Notes: a model not told the origin generated them from the letters alone. Shown: positions 44,153 to 57,157, counted from the first letter of the stretch. The stretch: 64,000 nt of DNA from Rotaria socialis (GCA_905331475.1 CAJNYU010000038.1:248001-312000), one strand, 5' to 3'. A program made the numbers and translations.

Positions 44153-46575
44153 ATGGTTGGTTTTGACGCAAGAAATAGAGATACTATCAGTGGATCCTTC
44201 ATTTGTCGGCTATGCAATCTGATTTTACGAGAACCATGTCAACTTTCGTGTGGACATCGTCAATGTAAAACTTGCATAGAAAATGCTGAATGGTATGTAA
44301 AAATAAATTCTCGAGTTCATTGTAATCTTGAATGTTTTTTTTCCATCAAGGCCTGTAATTCAATGTGCAGAATGTTCGGAACAGACACAGAAAAACGAAG
44401 TTAATATCATCAAACTTTCTTTCTATTTAGAAAGTAATTTGTTTCTTTTACAGATAATGCCCGATAGAGGTTTTAAAAATGATATGAAAGCGCTACTGAT
44501 AATATGTTCATTCTGTCTATGGAATGGCTTATTTAAGGATTACGAGGTAAAAAAGAATATAATTTATTTAATTACAATGAGAATACGATTCAAATTATTA
44601 TTTTAGGAACATCTGAAAAGTACACATCCTAATCCAATGTGTGAGTTCTGTAATGAAAGATTCAATTCAACAACAAGACTTGAAGAACACCAGCAAAATC
44701 AATGTACGAAAATGATTGCATCTTGTCCGCTAGAAGAATTTGGTTGTTCAAGACCAGTAAGCTGATATTCTTGAAACCAAGAACTTATTTGATAAAAGCA
44801 AAACTAGGGACTGTTTCTTGTTGGCTTACCTAAAATCAATTATTAAGATAAAGATATTCTATTAAAATGGAATAGTTCCATTATCTTTGTCATTCAATAA
44901 TACGAATCATTACGTGAACTTATATGTGTGATCTGTTTAGGTTTGTCGAGCTGAATTACCAGAACATTATTTAACTGAAAGTCATCAAAAAGCAATAATT
45001 AAGGCAATACGACTTTTAGAAGCTAAAGCTCTCAACGAACCACACGAGCGAGTTCTAGGCATGGATATTGATAATGGACAGAGTGCCTCTAGCACAATAA
45101 TGGCAACTACAAGTGAAAATATCAGTTCACAAATGCAAGAAATCTATGAAACGATAAACATTCTTTCTGGTGGAATTCAAACGTTAAATGATGATACACA
45201 GCGTCTTAGTAGTGAATTAATCAAATTACAAAGTTCACCAGAATCGTTAACACAAGATATTGGATCGTGTCAATTGAGTATACAAGAGCAAAGCTCTTTT
45301 CTTGATGGTGTCAAACCTAATCAGGACATTCTTCAACAAGATATTGCATCATTAAAACAAAAAATTGACGATTTACAATATGTATCTTACGATGCAACAT
45401 TGATATGGAAAATAGTTAGCTTCAATAAAAAAATGAGTAAGCTAGATTGTTTGTTTCTATAGATAATTATTGTAAAATCATTCAGAAAACAAATAGGTGA
45501 ATATTCTTCATATAAATCGATGGACGTGTAGATAATCATTTAGTTTTTTATTGTATCAGTGATACCGAGATCGAAATCATAACTGAGCAGTCGTGCAACA
45601 CGAGACGTTTTTGTAGCATATTTTCAGTAAAGGATAGGGCAACGTTGTCTTTCTTTATAAAGTCCGTTCAATAAACAGTGTTTTTCTTACTGAATTTATC
45701 TAACATATAATTACTGTGCTCGGCAGAGATTATTGTTGCAAACACAATGTCATTACAATTTATCATAGATTTCAAAAATAAATAAGTAGTTAGAGAAGGA
45801 TTTCAGAGCCGTACAATTCACTAGGATATATCAAGGCATGTCAGAATGCTATATCATTCCTGATCATGCGTTATGATCCGAACAGAGATCGTCAAGGCTC
45901 ATAGAATATTTTCATTGAATTATCTTTTTAGTGGATGCACAATCTGAACGGCAAACATCGATTTATTCGCCTCCATTTTATTCATCACCAACTGGCTACA
46001 AGATGCGAGCTCGTCTTTATTTAAATGGGGACGGAAATGCTCAACGTACACATATGTCTTTATTTTTCGTTTTAATGGGAAGTGAATATGATGCACTCTT
46101 GAAGTTTCCTTTCAATTACAAAGTCACATTTTGCTTATACGATCAAACGCCTCAACAAAGACACATCATCGATTCATTTCGGCCAGATATTAAATCGAAT
46201 AGTTTTCAAAGACCACGATCAGAAATGAATATAGCTAGTGGCATACCTAAATTCTTTCCATTGGCAATGATTCAACAAGACGGCAATCCATACGTTCGAG
46301 ACGACACAATGTTTATTAAAGTTATGGTGGATTTCGGTGACATGCCAAAGACATTATTACCATATGCATTGAGTCTCAATCCTGGATTGCCGATGCACAT
46401 TCAACAATTATTGATCAAACAAGAATCAGAAAGAAAAGCACTGCAACAACAGCATCAGCCTCGGCCAATGCCGATAAATTTTGCAATACTACCAGCAGAA
46501 CCATCACTGTCGCAAGAGTCCTCTGAAATTGATATTGACGAAGATAGCTGGAATGGGCAGGAAAGTTCCAGATGA
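44153..46575 (+). CDS. TRAF-like adaptor B (RING, TRAF zinc finger, coiled coil, MATH)
   Basis: A paralogue of TRAF A with identical exon lengths for the first five exons (140, 49, 93, 150, 496 nt): 44153-44292, 44351-44399, 44454-44546, 44607-44756, 44941-45436, then 45932-46575. It totals 523 codons. The same C3HC4-type RING is present (CRLCNLIL, CGHRQCKTC, CRMF/CAEC region after splicing), with one TRAF zinc finger (CEFCNERF, CPLEEFGC), a coiled coil and a MATH domain (SPPFYSSPTGYKMRARLYL, THMSLFFVLMGSEYD). Within the coiled coil it has SSPESL where A and D have SSIESL, and a proline there could weaken the helix. After ESERKA its tail (about 40 residues, acidic) is unrelated to that of D. 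The stop lies a few bases before a GGGTGT-type repeat. Inverted relative to D. Likely a cytoplasmic signalling adaptor. Confidence 0.88.
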
Positions 46576-46579
46576 ACAC

Positions 46580-46700
46580 TGGGTGTGAGTGTGAGCCATA
46601 TATGCCCATCGCAGCTGACAATCCACCAGACGTGGGCAAGATACTTGAGTGTGGGTGTGAGTGTATAGATAACACAAAAATCACACCCACACCCACATTC
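46580..46700. repeat. GGGTGT hairpin repeat after TRAF B
   Basis: CTGGGTGTGAGTGTGAG (46579-46595) is followed by ACTTGAGTGTGGGTGTGAG (46643-46661), the spacer TATAGATAACACAAAAAT and the inverted arm CACACCCACACCCACA. The second unit is a true hairpin, closely related to the one at 47348-47410. Confidence 0.7.
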
Positions 46701-46826
46701 TAAAAAGTTGTTGCTATGAACATAAATCATATTTCTAGGCATTTGAAAATACTTTTCCTTGTATAGATTATTAACTTTTGAAGGGAAGAAAATAAATCTT
46801 TTTTTTGCATTTATTGAAAATAAGAA

Positions 46827-47390
46827 ATGGGTTTATTGAGATTTGAAAAATCTTCATCTTCTGCTTCTTATTGTTCTCCATCAATTGAGTTATCAAATTC
46901 TCCATCAAAACCTTCTTCACTTTTTGCTTTTACGCCTGAGTGGACTAATGGTCCTGATATATGATCATCATCTCAAATATTTACGGGTAAAATTGATTCA
47001 CCTCGTTGTAATTTCGATTTTCTTTACTTTGTTATGAAAAAGCTAAAATCCACTCGAACTTGTTTAAGAAATCTTCAAGTAAATTCAAAAATAACAAAAA
47101 ATAATCCTCCACCTGAAAGAATTCGAAATTTATTAAAAAATGAAAAAGATTATTTATCACAATTACCTATTGACATTTTACCAGAAATTTCACCAAATAC
47201 TAATCAATTATGTTAGTTTTCTAATCTTTAATTTGATTTTTTCTTTTAAACTTCTTTTTTTCCCCAGTTACTTCTCTTGATCTTCCATCAACAAATGATG
47301 CTCGTCTTTCGCTTCATCATATAATAAATAAATATTCTTCTCCTGATCTTGAGGGTGTGGGTATTGGTGTCAGTGTATAGATAACATAAA
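46827..47390 (+). pseudogene. relic of an unknown two-exon gene
   Basis: From the ATG at 46827 a coding-like frame runs to about 47211 (MGLLRFEKSSSSASYC, later NNPPPERIRNLLKNEKDYL and PIDILPEISPN), with an in-frame TGA at 46962-46964. A GTTAGT donor at 47212 and a CCCCAG acceptor before 47268 join it in frame to a second exon (TSLDLPSTNDARLSLHHI). That exon runs into a GGGTGT hairpin and stops at once. Serine-rich at the start, charged in the middle. I do not recognise the family. The internal stop and the repeat at its end suggest a truncated, dead gene, unless a small intron removes the stop. Confidence 0.5.
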
Positions 47391-47410
47391 TCTCACATCC
47401 GCACCCTCAA
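47348..47410. repeat. GGGTGT hairpin repeat
   Basis: The ends CTTGAGGGTGTGG and CCGCACCCTCAAG are inverted copies. The inside holds TGTATAGATAACA, shared with the hairpin at 46643-46700. The 60-bp unit interrupts the second exon of the relic gene. Confidence 0.7.
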
Positions 47411-48067
47411 GATAGTTAGATGTTGTAGGAAAAATTTTGTTCGCTTAATCATCTCAACGTTCTATCAACTATTGTATATACGGACACCACTAGCTTTGTA
47501 TTATCTATTACCACTATGTTCGTAATCTTATTTATTGATGGCGCATTTGTTAAATGTTGTTTTTCTCTATGAAATGACGTCTATAATTATCAAAACACTA
47601 TTTCATATGTGTACATCCCAAATTAAAAACGTATTTGATCTTGACTTTATTTATTTATTTGATCCTCTTTTAATTTCTTTACAAAAAAAAAACATACAAA
47701 AAAAAACCTTGAATAAGCAGAAATGGTGAATATTTACTATTGACCAGTCTGCTAAATTTCTTGCGTAGAAATTATTGCTTTACTATTGTAAACTTTATCA
47801 TGATTAAATATCGGATAAAATTAAATGCAAGTTGTTCATATTTTTCTTTAGCTGGTGATGAAATTCAATGCCTGAGTAGACAAAAATTCTTTAAAATGTA
47901 TTTAGTTGACCTTTTTTCAGTTGTAATAATTCATTTTACCAATGCTTTCATTTGTTTCTCATATTAAAACCGATTGCCTTGTTGTTAACATACGAATCCA
48001 CGACGAGAAGCATCAGTGAGGCGATTTGGTATATATAAAAAAAATGCTTGTCTACTCGGGTATTTTC
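47411..48067. other. AT-rich spacer
   Basis: No domain or splice pattern was seen in the short open frames here. It contains the 3' flank of TRAF C, which is transcribed towards it. Confidence 0.45.
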
Positions 48068-49943
48068 TTAGGTATCTGTTGTTGAATGTTCTTTTGAAGT
48101 TTGGATTTCAGCCTTTTTTTCTAGTGCTTGCCTGATAAAATGTTGTTGAACATCTGTTGGCAATCCAGGATTTAGACTCAATGCGTATGGTAGTATTGTC
48201 TTTGGCAAGTCACCAAAATCAACCATGACTTTAATAAATATTGTATCATCTTGAACATATGGATTACCTTCTTCTAGGATTTTCACTAAAGGATAGAATT
48301 TCGGTATGCCACTAGCTATATTCATATCTGATCGTGGCCTGTGAAAACTACTTGAACGAATATCTGGTCGAAATGAATCGATGATATGTCGTCGTTGAGG
48401 AGTTTGATCATACATACAAAATGTAACTTTATAATTGAACGGGAATTTTAATATTTGATCATGTTGACCACGCATTAGAACAAAAAATAAAGACATATGT
48501 GTACGTCGAGCATTTCCGTCTCCATTAAGATAAAGGCGAGCTCGCATCTTGTAACCAGTTGGGGATGAATAAAATGGAGGTGAATAAATTGATGCTTGCT
48601 TTTCCGATTGAGCATCAGCTAAAAATGAAAACAATATCAACAGTTAGAAAACATTTTCTAAGATTCATATTTCGATTTCATAAGTGCTCCATAGAAAAGT
48701 TTCTATTGATTCTTCTCGTTTTCATATCTATTCAACTTTCGATGAAATTTGGCTTTCTATATGACTTTCAAGTGAATATTAAAAAAACCTTTTACGTACC
48801 CATCTTCTCTCGAAAGTCTTTAATTTTCCATGTAAATGAACCATCGTACGAAGTACATTGTTTATCATCAATTTTTTCTCTCAATGACAATAAGTTTTGA
48901 TTTAGAATTTCCAGATTCTGTGTTATTGCTTCGTTCAAGAGCTGCTCCTCTTCAACAGCTAATTTCACATTTGAAGTATTTTCTACTAAACCTTGACGTT
49001 TGTTCTGATGTTCAAGAAATTCTGTACCAAGTTGTTGTGTTTCTTCATTCAATATTGCAGTACCATTAGCTAGCATATTAATAGTTTCCTGAAGTTGTTC
49101 TAATTGATTTGCAACAAAATTGTCGTCGTCTGTCGTTGTAGTTGTTCGAGAAACATCACTATCCATTGAAGTTGATGCCGCTTGAGCCTCACTTAATTGT
49201 AATTTCAACTGTTTGATTACTTCTAGCATTGAATCTTGATGTTGTTTGCTTTGATAATGAGCTTTTAATTCAAAACGAGGGATCTAGATAAGAAAAGATG
49301 TTGTACAATATTTAAAATCAATTTTTATGAAAGATACAAACCTCTTGATGACAACCAAAGTTTTTTAATTGACATTCAATAGCAATATTGGAACAATGAA
49401 ATGCTTTATGTTGATTGAGATGATTGATTGAATTGCATTCTTCGTCACAATAATTACATTTTGTATTGGGATGAGATTGGACAAGATGCTCCTTCGAAAG
49501 AGAAAACGAATTTAAAAACAAAAGTCAAAAAATGAAATTTTCATGATTAATATTCATTACTTGATAGTCTATTAGGATACCATTCCAATTGCAGAGTGAA
49601 CATATGATAGGTAAACATTGCATATTATTTTTAAAATCTCGATCTGACATTATCTAAAAGAAATCTAATTAAATATTCGAAAGAATCATCAAAATGATAT
49701 CATACTTGATTTTGCGGTGTCTCTATTTGACATTGAGGGCATTTGACTGTATTTCTATTAATAATGAGAGTTCAGAAGTTTGGTTTTATTTTTGAAAAAT
49801 GAAACTTACTGATTAAGAGTGTCTAAGCAAGATTGACAAATTCTATGTCCACACCTCTTAAGTTGAACTGGTTCAGACAATATGAATGAACAACGAGCGC
49901 AAATAAATTTCGAGTCAAGTATATTCTTATTCTGAGCATCCAT
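48068..49943 (-). CDS. TRAF-like adaptor C (diverged paralogue)
   Basis: Six exons on the minus strand (49810-49943, 49706-49754, 49561-49653, 49342-49491, 48800-49283, 48068-48618) give 486 codons. Exons 2-4 (49, 93, 150 nt) keep the lengths of A, B and D, while exons 1 and 5 are slightly shorter. The RING is FICARCSFIL...CGHRICQSC...CPQC. The zinc finger is CNYCDEEC...HLNQHKAFHC...CQLKNFGC. The coiled coil (about 160-290) has a TTTTTDDD stretch at its start. The MATH domain begins YDGSFTWKIKDF and contains SPPFYSSPTGYKMRARLYL, QHDQILKFPF and FRPDIRSSSF. It is an older paralogue: the MATH domain is well kept but the N-terminal half differs widely. Likely a cytoplasmic adaptor or E3 ligase. 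It lies between the two arms of the B/D inverted duplication and shares direction with D. Confidence 0.9.
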
Positions 49944-50603
49944 TGTAGTTAATTATTATTATATCTGAAATCGAAATAGATTTTAATTCTTATTGGATCT
50001 GATAGAAAACCAGATTAGATCTCTTGTAAAATACAGACGATGATTTATAGAAATTTAACCGTTTTCTATAAAGTATATAGTAATAAGACTAGAATTATCT
50101 GAATCAAGATATCTTATCAAACATCAAATTAAAAAGGTTCTATGTATGTATAAGCGATTCGACATTTTGTTTAACATAGAACGATTAATTGGTACTAGTC
50201 AATAAGCGTATCCGTATTGAACGCTTTTCACTAAGTGATTTTCATCCTTTTTGCCATGTTTACAAAAATAATCTCACTACGTTCTTCTGAATGTGTTTGC
50301 GTTGTTATGCAGTCTTTCCCACTCGTGCAGTGATCGAAATGATCAGCAGGGATGCACTGTACGTATTCTGTTATTAAAAAAGCTGCATAGCTACATTTGA
50401 TTTATAACCGTACGCTTGCTTGACTAAATATTTGACTGTATGGTTAATGTAGATGAAATCCCAAAATGGAATTTAATTGCATGTGAAGTTCTATAAAAAT
50501 TGCAAGTAACTTTATTGGTAATTGCCAATAAAATCAATAGCATTTTTTTCGAATAAATCGTAGTTCAAGTTTGAAAATTCACATTCAAAAATTAGTCAGA
50601 GTA
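49944..50603. other. upstream flank of TRAF C
   Basis: AT-rich, presumably holding the promoter of TRAF C. No confident motif was found. Confidence 0.4.
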
Positions 50604-50939
50604 CCCATGTCGCACAAACCGATCGAAAACCGGCGCGGTTAACCGCGGTCAATTTTTATAAAAATCGGTTAACCGCGGTTATTTAAGCCATTTTAGCGAC
50701 TTTACAGCATAAAAACCAACGGTTAACCGCGGTTAACCTCCCAGTTAACCGGAAAAATAACCGGACAGCTAGCGACATAACCGATGACTTGTCCGGTTAA
50801 CTGGGAGGTTAACCGCGGTTAACCGTTGGTTTTTACGCTGTAAAGTCGCTAAAATGGCTTAAATAACCGCGGTTAACCGATTTTTATAAAAATTGACCGC
50901 GGTTAACCGACGGTTTTCGATCGGCTTGTGCGACATAGG
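50604..50939. mobile_element. GC-rich foldback element built of GGTTAACC words
   Basis: A 336-bp near-perfect inverted repeat. The left end is CCCATGTCGCACAAACCGAT and the inverted right end CCTATGTCGCACAAGCCGAT. TA flanks both sides (50602-50603 and 50940-50941), fitting a TA target duplication. Each arm carries repeated self-palindromic GGTTAACCGCGGTTAACC words and the pair AATTTTTATAAAAAT. The arms meet at a short loop near 50770. Non-coding. The CCCATGTCG end links it to the larger element at 14419. If transcribed it would fold into a very long hairpin. Confidence 0.8.
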
Positions 50940-53900
50940 TAATTATTGAAGCAATTGTTTTGCTAAAGAAATAGAAATGTAGCTTCTGGGAAATAAAAAT
51001 AGTCTGATAGAATTTGACTATTATCTCTTTTTGCTGTCTAATAGCTACGGTGTAGCTGTGAAAACTGCATGTTGTCAAAAGAAAGATTTATCTGATATCT
51101 CTAGTTACTGACACGTTCGGCAGTGGTTAGCATTATCTCTTATCAAGATAGCTGCATTGCTGGAAAAAGTGTGTAACAATGAAGAAAGATCCTCACCTAT
51201 TGCACTTCCTACATTTTTCAGCATATAAATACTCTAGTGATTGAATATCCAATCAAAATTCAAAATGGTATTTATTGGTATTTCAAAACTGAGTAAAATT
51301 ACGTGAAGCAAGTAAAAATTCCCAGCACTTTCCATAAAAATACAATTGAACCACTTTGTTAAATAAGATTTCGCAACTCACCGAAAATGAATGGTTAATT
51401 TTATTCACGAATAAATAAACAGCATCGATATCGATCAACAAATCAGCACAGTAATGAGTGAATCAGTACAGCATTCGACAGATCTACTATGATGGCTTCG
51501 TATTAGCGGTCTCAATGTTGCCAAATAAATTTAGAATCACGTGAAACTCATAAAAAACGATGTTTTCTAATATCAAGAATTTGATTAAAACTGAAATCGT
51601 GAAGCATCCTCATCAAATAAATATTCTTTTACGAGCAGTCATAGTAAGTTGATGGACACAATAATTAATCTAGACCGAAATGAGACACAGATAGATTTAG
51701 TTACTACTTTGCTGAAAACCCTATACGCTACAGGACAGATATCGTATGGTAATGATTTGAAGTAGAGTTAACACTTAAGTATTCTTACTATTCGTTCGTA
51801 TGTAATCTCTCTTTTTTTAAAGATCATAATAGATCATTTGAATGTTTCAACTATAGTTCATTTTTTGTGATATTTAATATCATAGATCTTTCTCTCAAAA
51901 ACCTAATATGAAATGCGATAAAATTGTGTAAATATGACGCATAGACTGATATGAGTCGAAGGATAGAAAGCATACTTGCGTACTTTTTCTATTAAAATTT
52001 TCACAATCATCACGCTTCTAGTCCTAAAATCATACACTTACTTTTTTGTAATTGAAACGATGTAACTGAAATAAAGTCACGATGATTGCTAACGATAAAT
52101 ACAATCGAATTGCTATTAACTCGGTCTGTTTTATTCTTGAAGACGAGGTAAGGTTAAATCCAACGTAAATAATGATGTAGGGATCTTTTTTTACGATCAA
52201 CATGTTTGCTGTACACATTTAACTAAGAAAATGTTACAGAGGAATATTCTCATTCTCAGTCATTTATCACCAAGAATAAACTTTATATTATGAATCATAA
52301 CAACATGATTCGTACTGGCCTACGGTTGCACTTTTTTTTTAAATATAGGAATCCTTAGAGAATCAGGGTTGTCAAAAATATAGGATTTTCGATAAAAAAT
52401 AACAAAAGAGAGGACGTTTTATAGACCGATTCTGTTCAATTGTGTTGGTGTTTTTTAGCTGCTATGCTCGAAAATCGTTTTAATGAAGCTGTTATAAACA
52501 GTTCACCCGTAGTCAAGATCCTTATGCAATTTTTTCTACTGAAATAAGTCGCTAATTCGAGGATCATTATAAAAGTTTTTCATAAATCGATAAATAACAA
52601 TAAAGTAGATCATAAGCTTTGAAAAAACGAATACATGAAAAAGGCAAATACTATTTCTCATAATTAAAGGAGACGTTTCAGATTACGGACATGACTTCTC
52701 AAAAAATCTCAACCTAATTTTATGGTCCTGATAATCAACATTCATTGCTTATTATTTTTTACAAGTTTATTTTGTATTTTATCACAACTCAATTTTTTCT
52801 GGTAATAAATAAGTGTACATGAGAATGCATATATACAGGATGGTGTAAAATTTCACGGGCTTTCAGAATATATCGTTACTTTTAAAAAAATATGTTCTTT
52901 TCGTAACAATATCCTCAAAATATAGAGTGAAACTAATTCTTTCCAGGGGTGTGTGTGTGTATATGCAGTTTTTATATCTAACTAAAGCTTCACTAAAAAT
53001 CCGAAACTAGTACATAATCACCTTGTGAATGTTTTTTTCTTTTGAACTATTTTGTATTTTGTACTTAGTATTAAACAATTTCTCAGTCAGCCAACTAAAT
53101 AGGCGAAAGGAAAAATACTGTTTAAAACAAATGTCACTATAGTACATGAATTTGTCTAAATGACATGATTATATACATTAGAAGTTTTTTTTTTCGTCTA
53201 AAAACAATAGCAAAATTAAGAACCTTTCGGAAATTTTCTACTTTTTTCGATAAAATATAGAAAAAATAGGTCGAATCGCAGTCCAGAATTCGTATGATTG
53301 ATGATAATCTTTGCAATGCCAGCTAAATGATTCTATAGTGATCGTCCATGCCACGGCAACAGCACCGATAATATTTTTTCCCCATTAAATGTCGTTTTTC
53401 GAGAAACAATGCCGTCATAAGCGTGTAATATGACAATTTAGATTTGAAAGTCATCAATGTTTATTATGCTTACACATAACAGGTAAATGAATCATTTGAT
53501 GATTGAGTATAAACGAGGGAGAAACGGAGTCATTTAATCTTTCAGAAGACAAAATTTGTGTTCTGTTTGTTAACTGTAAAAATCTCAAGTGCTTGCCCAT
53601 TATAAACATTCATGCATGCACACTTCATTTTTTTATTGATTCTCATTATATGTTGCTAAAGGCAATATCGTAACTCTCTTCTGTTTACAAATGCTCCATT
53701 AAGAATCAGTAGCAAGACGAAACTATTCGATGTGATATAATTTTCATTTCATTGGCATTTTTTGTGCATTTGAATATAATTCACCAGAATAATTTTTCTT
53801 TTGAACACATGATGTTGTGTTTTAGTAAACTGTCGAATACAATATTTATGAACAAAAAAAAATATTGAGATAGTGTTTAATGATTCGGCAAATAACTTTA

Positions 53901-56114
53901 GTGAAAATTGAATAAGCTAGACTTTAATTTATTTGAAAGCAATATTTGAAGAGTTATTTTCAAAATCAAATTAAAAAATAGAGATTAGATAAATAAATTA
54001 GAATTACTACAGTCAAGATTTGTATGACTTTAAAAAATTCCGATTAAATACTTGCATTGATACGGATTTTTTCATCAATTAATTCGACAGAACTAATTGC
54101 TGCAGTTGAACGATACCTCCATGAGAAATTCCTATGGTATTATCACATGTAAAATAAGTCTTTCACTCGTACAATAGTCTTTAAGTTCAATCAAGAAAAG
54201 AACAGTATTACTTTGGTGATCTTGCTCAAAATAATATAAAAACTATCGCCATCTATTGATTCACGCAATACAATATTCTAAATGAAAAAAATATTAATTT
54301 GAACGAATTTCCGATTATATCAGCTGCTTAAAATGTTGTCATAGATTAGCTTATGCATTCATTAGCCAAACCAGGCGATTTTTTTCTCATGTTGATACAT
54401 TCTTCCCTCGAATTCCCTCATGCTCCTACTTCATTATTGTTTGCCGATTACGAATCGTTGCTTGTGAGTTGCTTCGCTAGTAAAAAGTAGTACTCCAACT
54501 TAAAGGTAAACATGACAATCATTCTGACTCAGTTGCAGGACAAGAGAAAATAAATTCAAGTTTTGAATTACTCTTCTTTATTTTGCATTAGTTGGCTCCA
54601 AAATAGTTTCAAAGTCGACTTATACATATTCGTTAAATCATTTGATATTCAATGATGAACTCGATGGATGATCCATGAAGTTTATTATGGTGAGAATCAA
54701 TTCTTATCTACTTGTGTAATAGTTTTTTCGTCTTAGCAAACAATTCAAAACGTAATCTTGCTATTACGTATATAGAATAAATCAAATTTTCTATTTAAAA
54801 TTTTCATCTCAATAATCACTCTGGAAAACTTGTGAAGGTTCTTTTGTGAAAAAATTCTTTGCTTGTGCTGACTTTTAGTTATTATTATTAACGATAATTT
54901 TTATTCTCTACATTATTGTTTTTGTTATAGTTTCAATTCAACATCTTTCTTAACGATCAGAAAAATCTTAGAACAAAACCATCTGAAGTTCTTGCACAAC
55001 TTCGCAATTCAATTTCATCTGAACAAACCGTGTATATTGTGAAACTTCTACTATGAATTTTACAATCTATGGACAATTAACTCTTGTCGTACAAAGGTAA
55101 AGTCTATAAATGAGAAAATAGTTGTCAGTATCAACAAATTTTGCATAGAAAACAAGCGTTTCTTGAGTTCATCGTCGAATAGTTTTATTTGCCCTACGAG
55201 TCAACTTTACTTGAAATATTCTAGCGGCTACACATGTTCCCAAATATAGTTATTGCTCTACTTACAGGTCTTATGTTAGGAATAACATTGATTAAATGAT
55301 ATAGGTGAGTTCCACATTTCACGCTTAAAGAAGTTGCACTTGCAAGTTTTAATAGTATTAAAAAAAAGTGTGAGTTTGCCTTTGAGTGTCACTTGAACTA
55401 TAAAATAGATTTGTCGCTACACTCTCCTATACAACCCATCCCATTTATCGCTTCTCAGAAATATTTTTCTAAGTTTTTCTTTATTCATTTATGTGATACA
55501 AGTCTACCGAAAAAAATAACCGAGAAAATTGGCTTATGTTTAATGAATGAAAACACAAATACATATAAAAAAACTGGTGAGGATGCATAAGAAAAAAGAA
55601 AGTAGCCTCGGTTAACGATCAAATGTCTCTGGAAACAAAATAAACGAGAACTATCAACAGGAAACGCAGTTTAGATAAGAGAAATTTCGAAAAAACGCCA
55701 ACACCATATCTTGGCAATCATGATTTTACCGCCGAAAAAGCACTCCTTCAGAATAATCATCAAATCCAATCCATGTTTGTGTTTTAAAATTTAAGCTAGC
55801 GTGAAAAAGCTGGAATAATTTTTGTATAGTTTCAACAAACAGAATACCACATTATAGTATTCTAACCAGAATATCTACTGAAAACTCTTGAATGATGTTT
55901 AATATAGTTGCTTAAATTCAAGTTGGTAAATCTAACGAAATAAGCAACTAACAAATACAATAACGAGATATTTTACAAAATAGTCAAATATTAGAAAAAA
56001 AACGGTTAAGGAAGCAGTCTAATTGAAGTCTAGAATATATGAGTTTTGACACAACATTAGTCGAATGCTTGAGCTCAGAATATTTAAGTTCTTGATATAG
56101 TTCACTTTCAACTA
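50940..56114. other. 5-kb gene-free stretch
   Basis: No gene, domain or element was recognised. The DNA is AT-rich with only short, featureless open frames (for example 55393-55590) and a GT run at about 52948-52962. Confidence 0.5.
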
Positions 56115-56125
56115 TCATTTCTTTA

Positions 56126-56811
56126 CGTTAGGGAAGTTAGCACAAGATTCGAGCTTTTTCAACCCGGATTCGCCTATATGGTTGTGTTGAATTTCATTTT
56201 TGTTGTGTTGGATGCAGAATTTTGTGCTGAATCGAATGGTGTATTTTTTAAAGGGGGTTGCCGATCAAAATCTGGCACTTTACCTGGAAATACTGCTTTT
56301 TCTGAAAATCTTGTCGAAGTAATTTCAGCCCGGATTCACTGCTTTAGCTGTGTTGAATCTGAAAATGGTTGTATTGAATTCAGCATGAAATTCTGCATCG
56401 AATGATGCTAAACTTGTATGGGGTCATCGATCAAAAAATTCCTGGTCTCACCCAAATCATCCCTCCAAATCTATATTACAACCCCACCCAAGTCGAAGAG
56501 CTTTGGTCGATGACCCCATACAAATTTAACATTATTCGATGCAGAATTTCATTCTGAATTCAATACAACCATTTCCAGAACCAACACAGCTAAAGCAGCG
56601 AATCCGGACTGAAATTACTTCGACAAGATTTTCAGAAAAAGCAGTATTTCCAGGTAAAGTGCCAGATTTTGATCGGTAACCTCCTTCTAAAATTACACCA
56701 TTCGATTCAGCGCAAAATTCTGCACCCAACACAACGAAAATGAAATTCAACACAACCATATAGGCGAATCCGGGTTGAAAAAGCTCGAATCTTGTGCTAA
56801 CTTCCCTAACG
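56126..56811. mobile_element. foldback element, Mutator-like target duplication
   Basis: A 686-bp inverted repeat: arms of about 300 bp (56126-56430 and 56505-56811) around a unique spacer of about 80 bp. The ends are CGTTAGGGAAGTTAGCACAA and its inverse. The 11-bp sequence TCATTTCTTTA stands directly outside each end (56115-56125 and 56812-56822). If the terminal A is counted as part of the element the duplication is 9 bp. Duplications of 9-11 bp with long inverted repeats are typical of Mutator-like elements. Non-coding. The two similar 75-codon frames on opposite strands are just the arms read in both directions. Confidence 0.8.
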
Positions 56812-56822
56812 TCATTTCTTTA

Positions 56823-57157
56823 CAATGGAAAGCATGATGCTTTTTGGTCTTTGAAAATCGTTTAATCTATCAGAGGGCACCTATGCCATCGCAAATGGGT
56901 AGTAATCGAAATCTCTCCAGCAAAAACTTCGTAGTATATTTCAAATTGTAGAGATTTCACTAAACTATCTCTTCTATTTCTCTTACACATTCGAATGTAA
57001 GGTTTGCACAAGTAGATGTTGACATTCTCAATTTTCACATGTGCTCTGTCTTTATATTTTTCTCTAGCAACTGTAGAGATTAAGTAAATCGTTTCACCAG
57101 TACGCCAGGTGAACTTTCACATCGTGAAAAACGTCCACTGTACTCTCGCTACTGTGG
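56823..57157. other. spacer with one CCACTGTACTCTCGCT word
   Basis: No gene was seen. The word at 57134-57150 resembles the repeated CCACTATACTCTYGC words inside the next element. Confidence 0.4.

Noticed and set aside
46415-46742. Two minus-strand frames opposite the end of TRAF B
   Set aside because: They are antisense shadows of the TRAF B tail and the GGGTGT hairpin.
56178-56759. Two similar 75-codon frames on opposite strands (MVVLNFIFVV...)
   Set aside because: They are the two arms of the 686-bp foldback read in opposite directions. The similarity comes from the palindrome, not from two genes.
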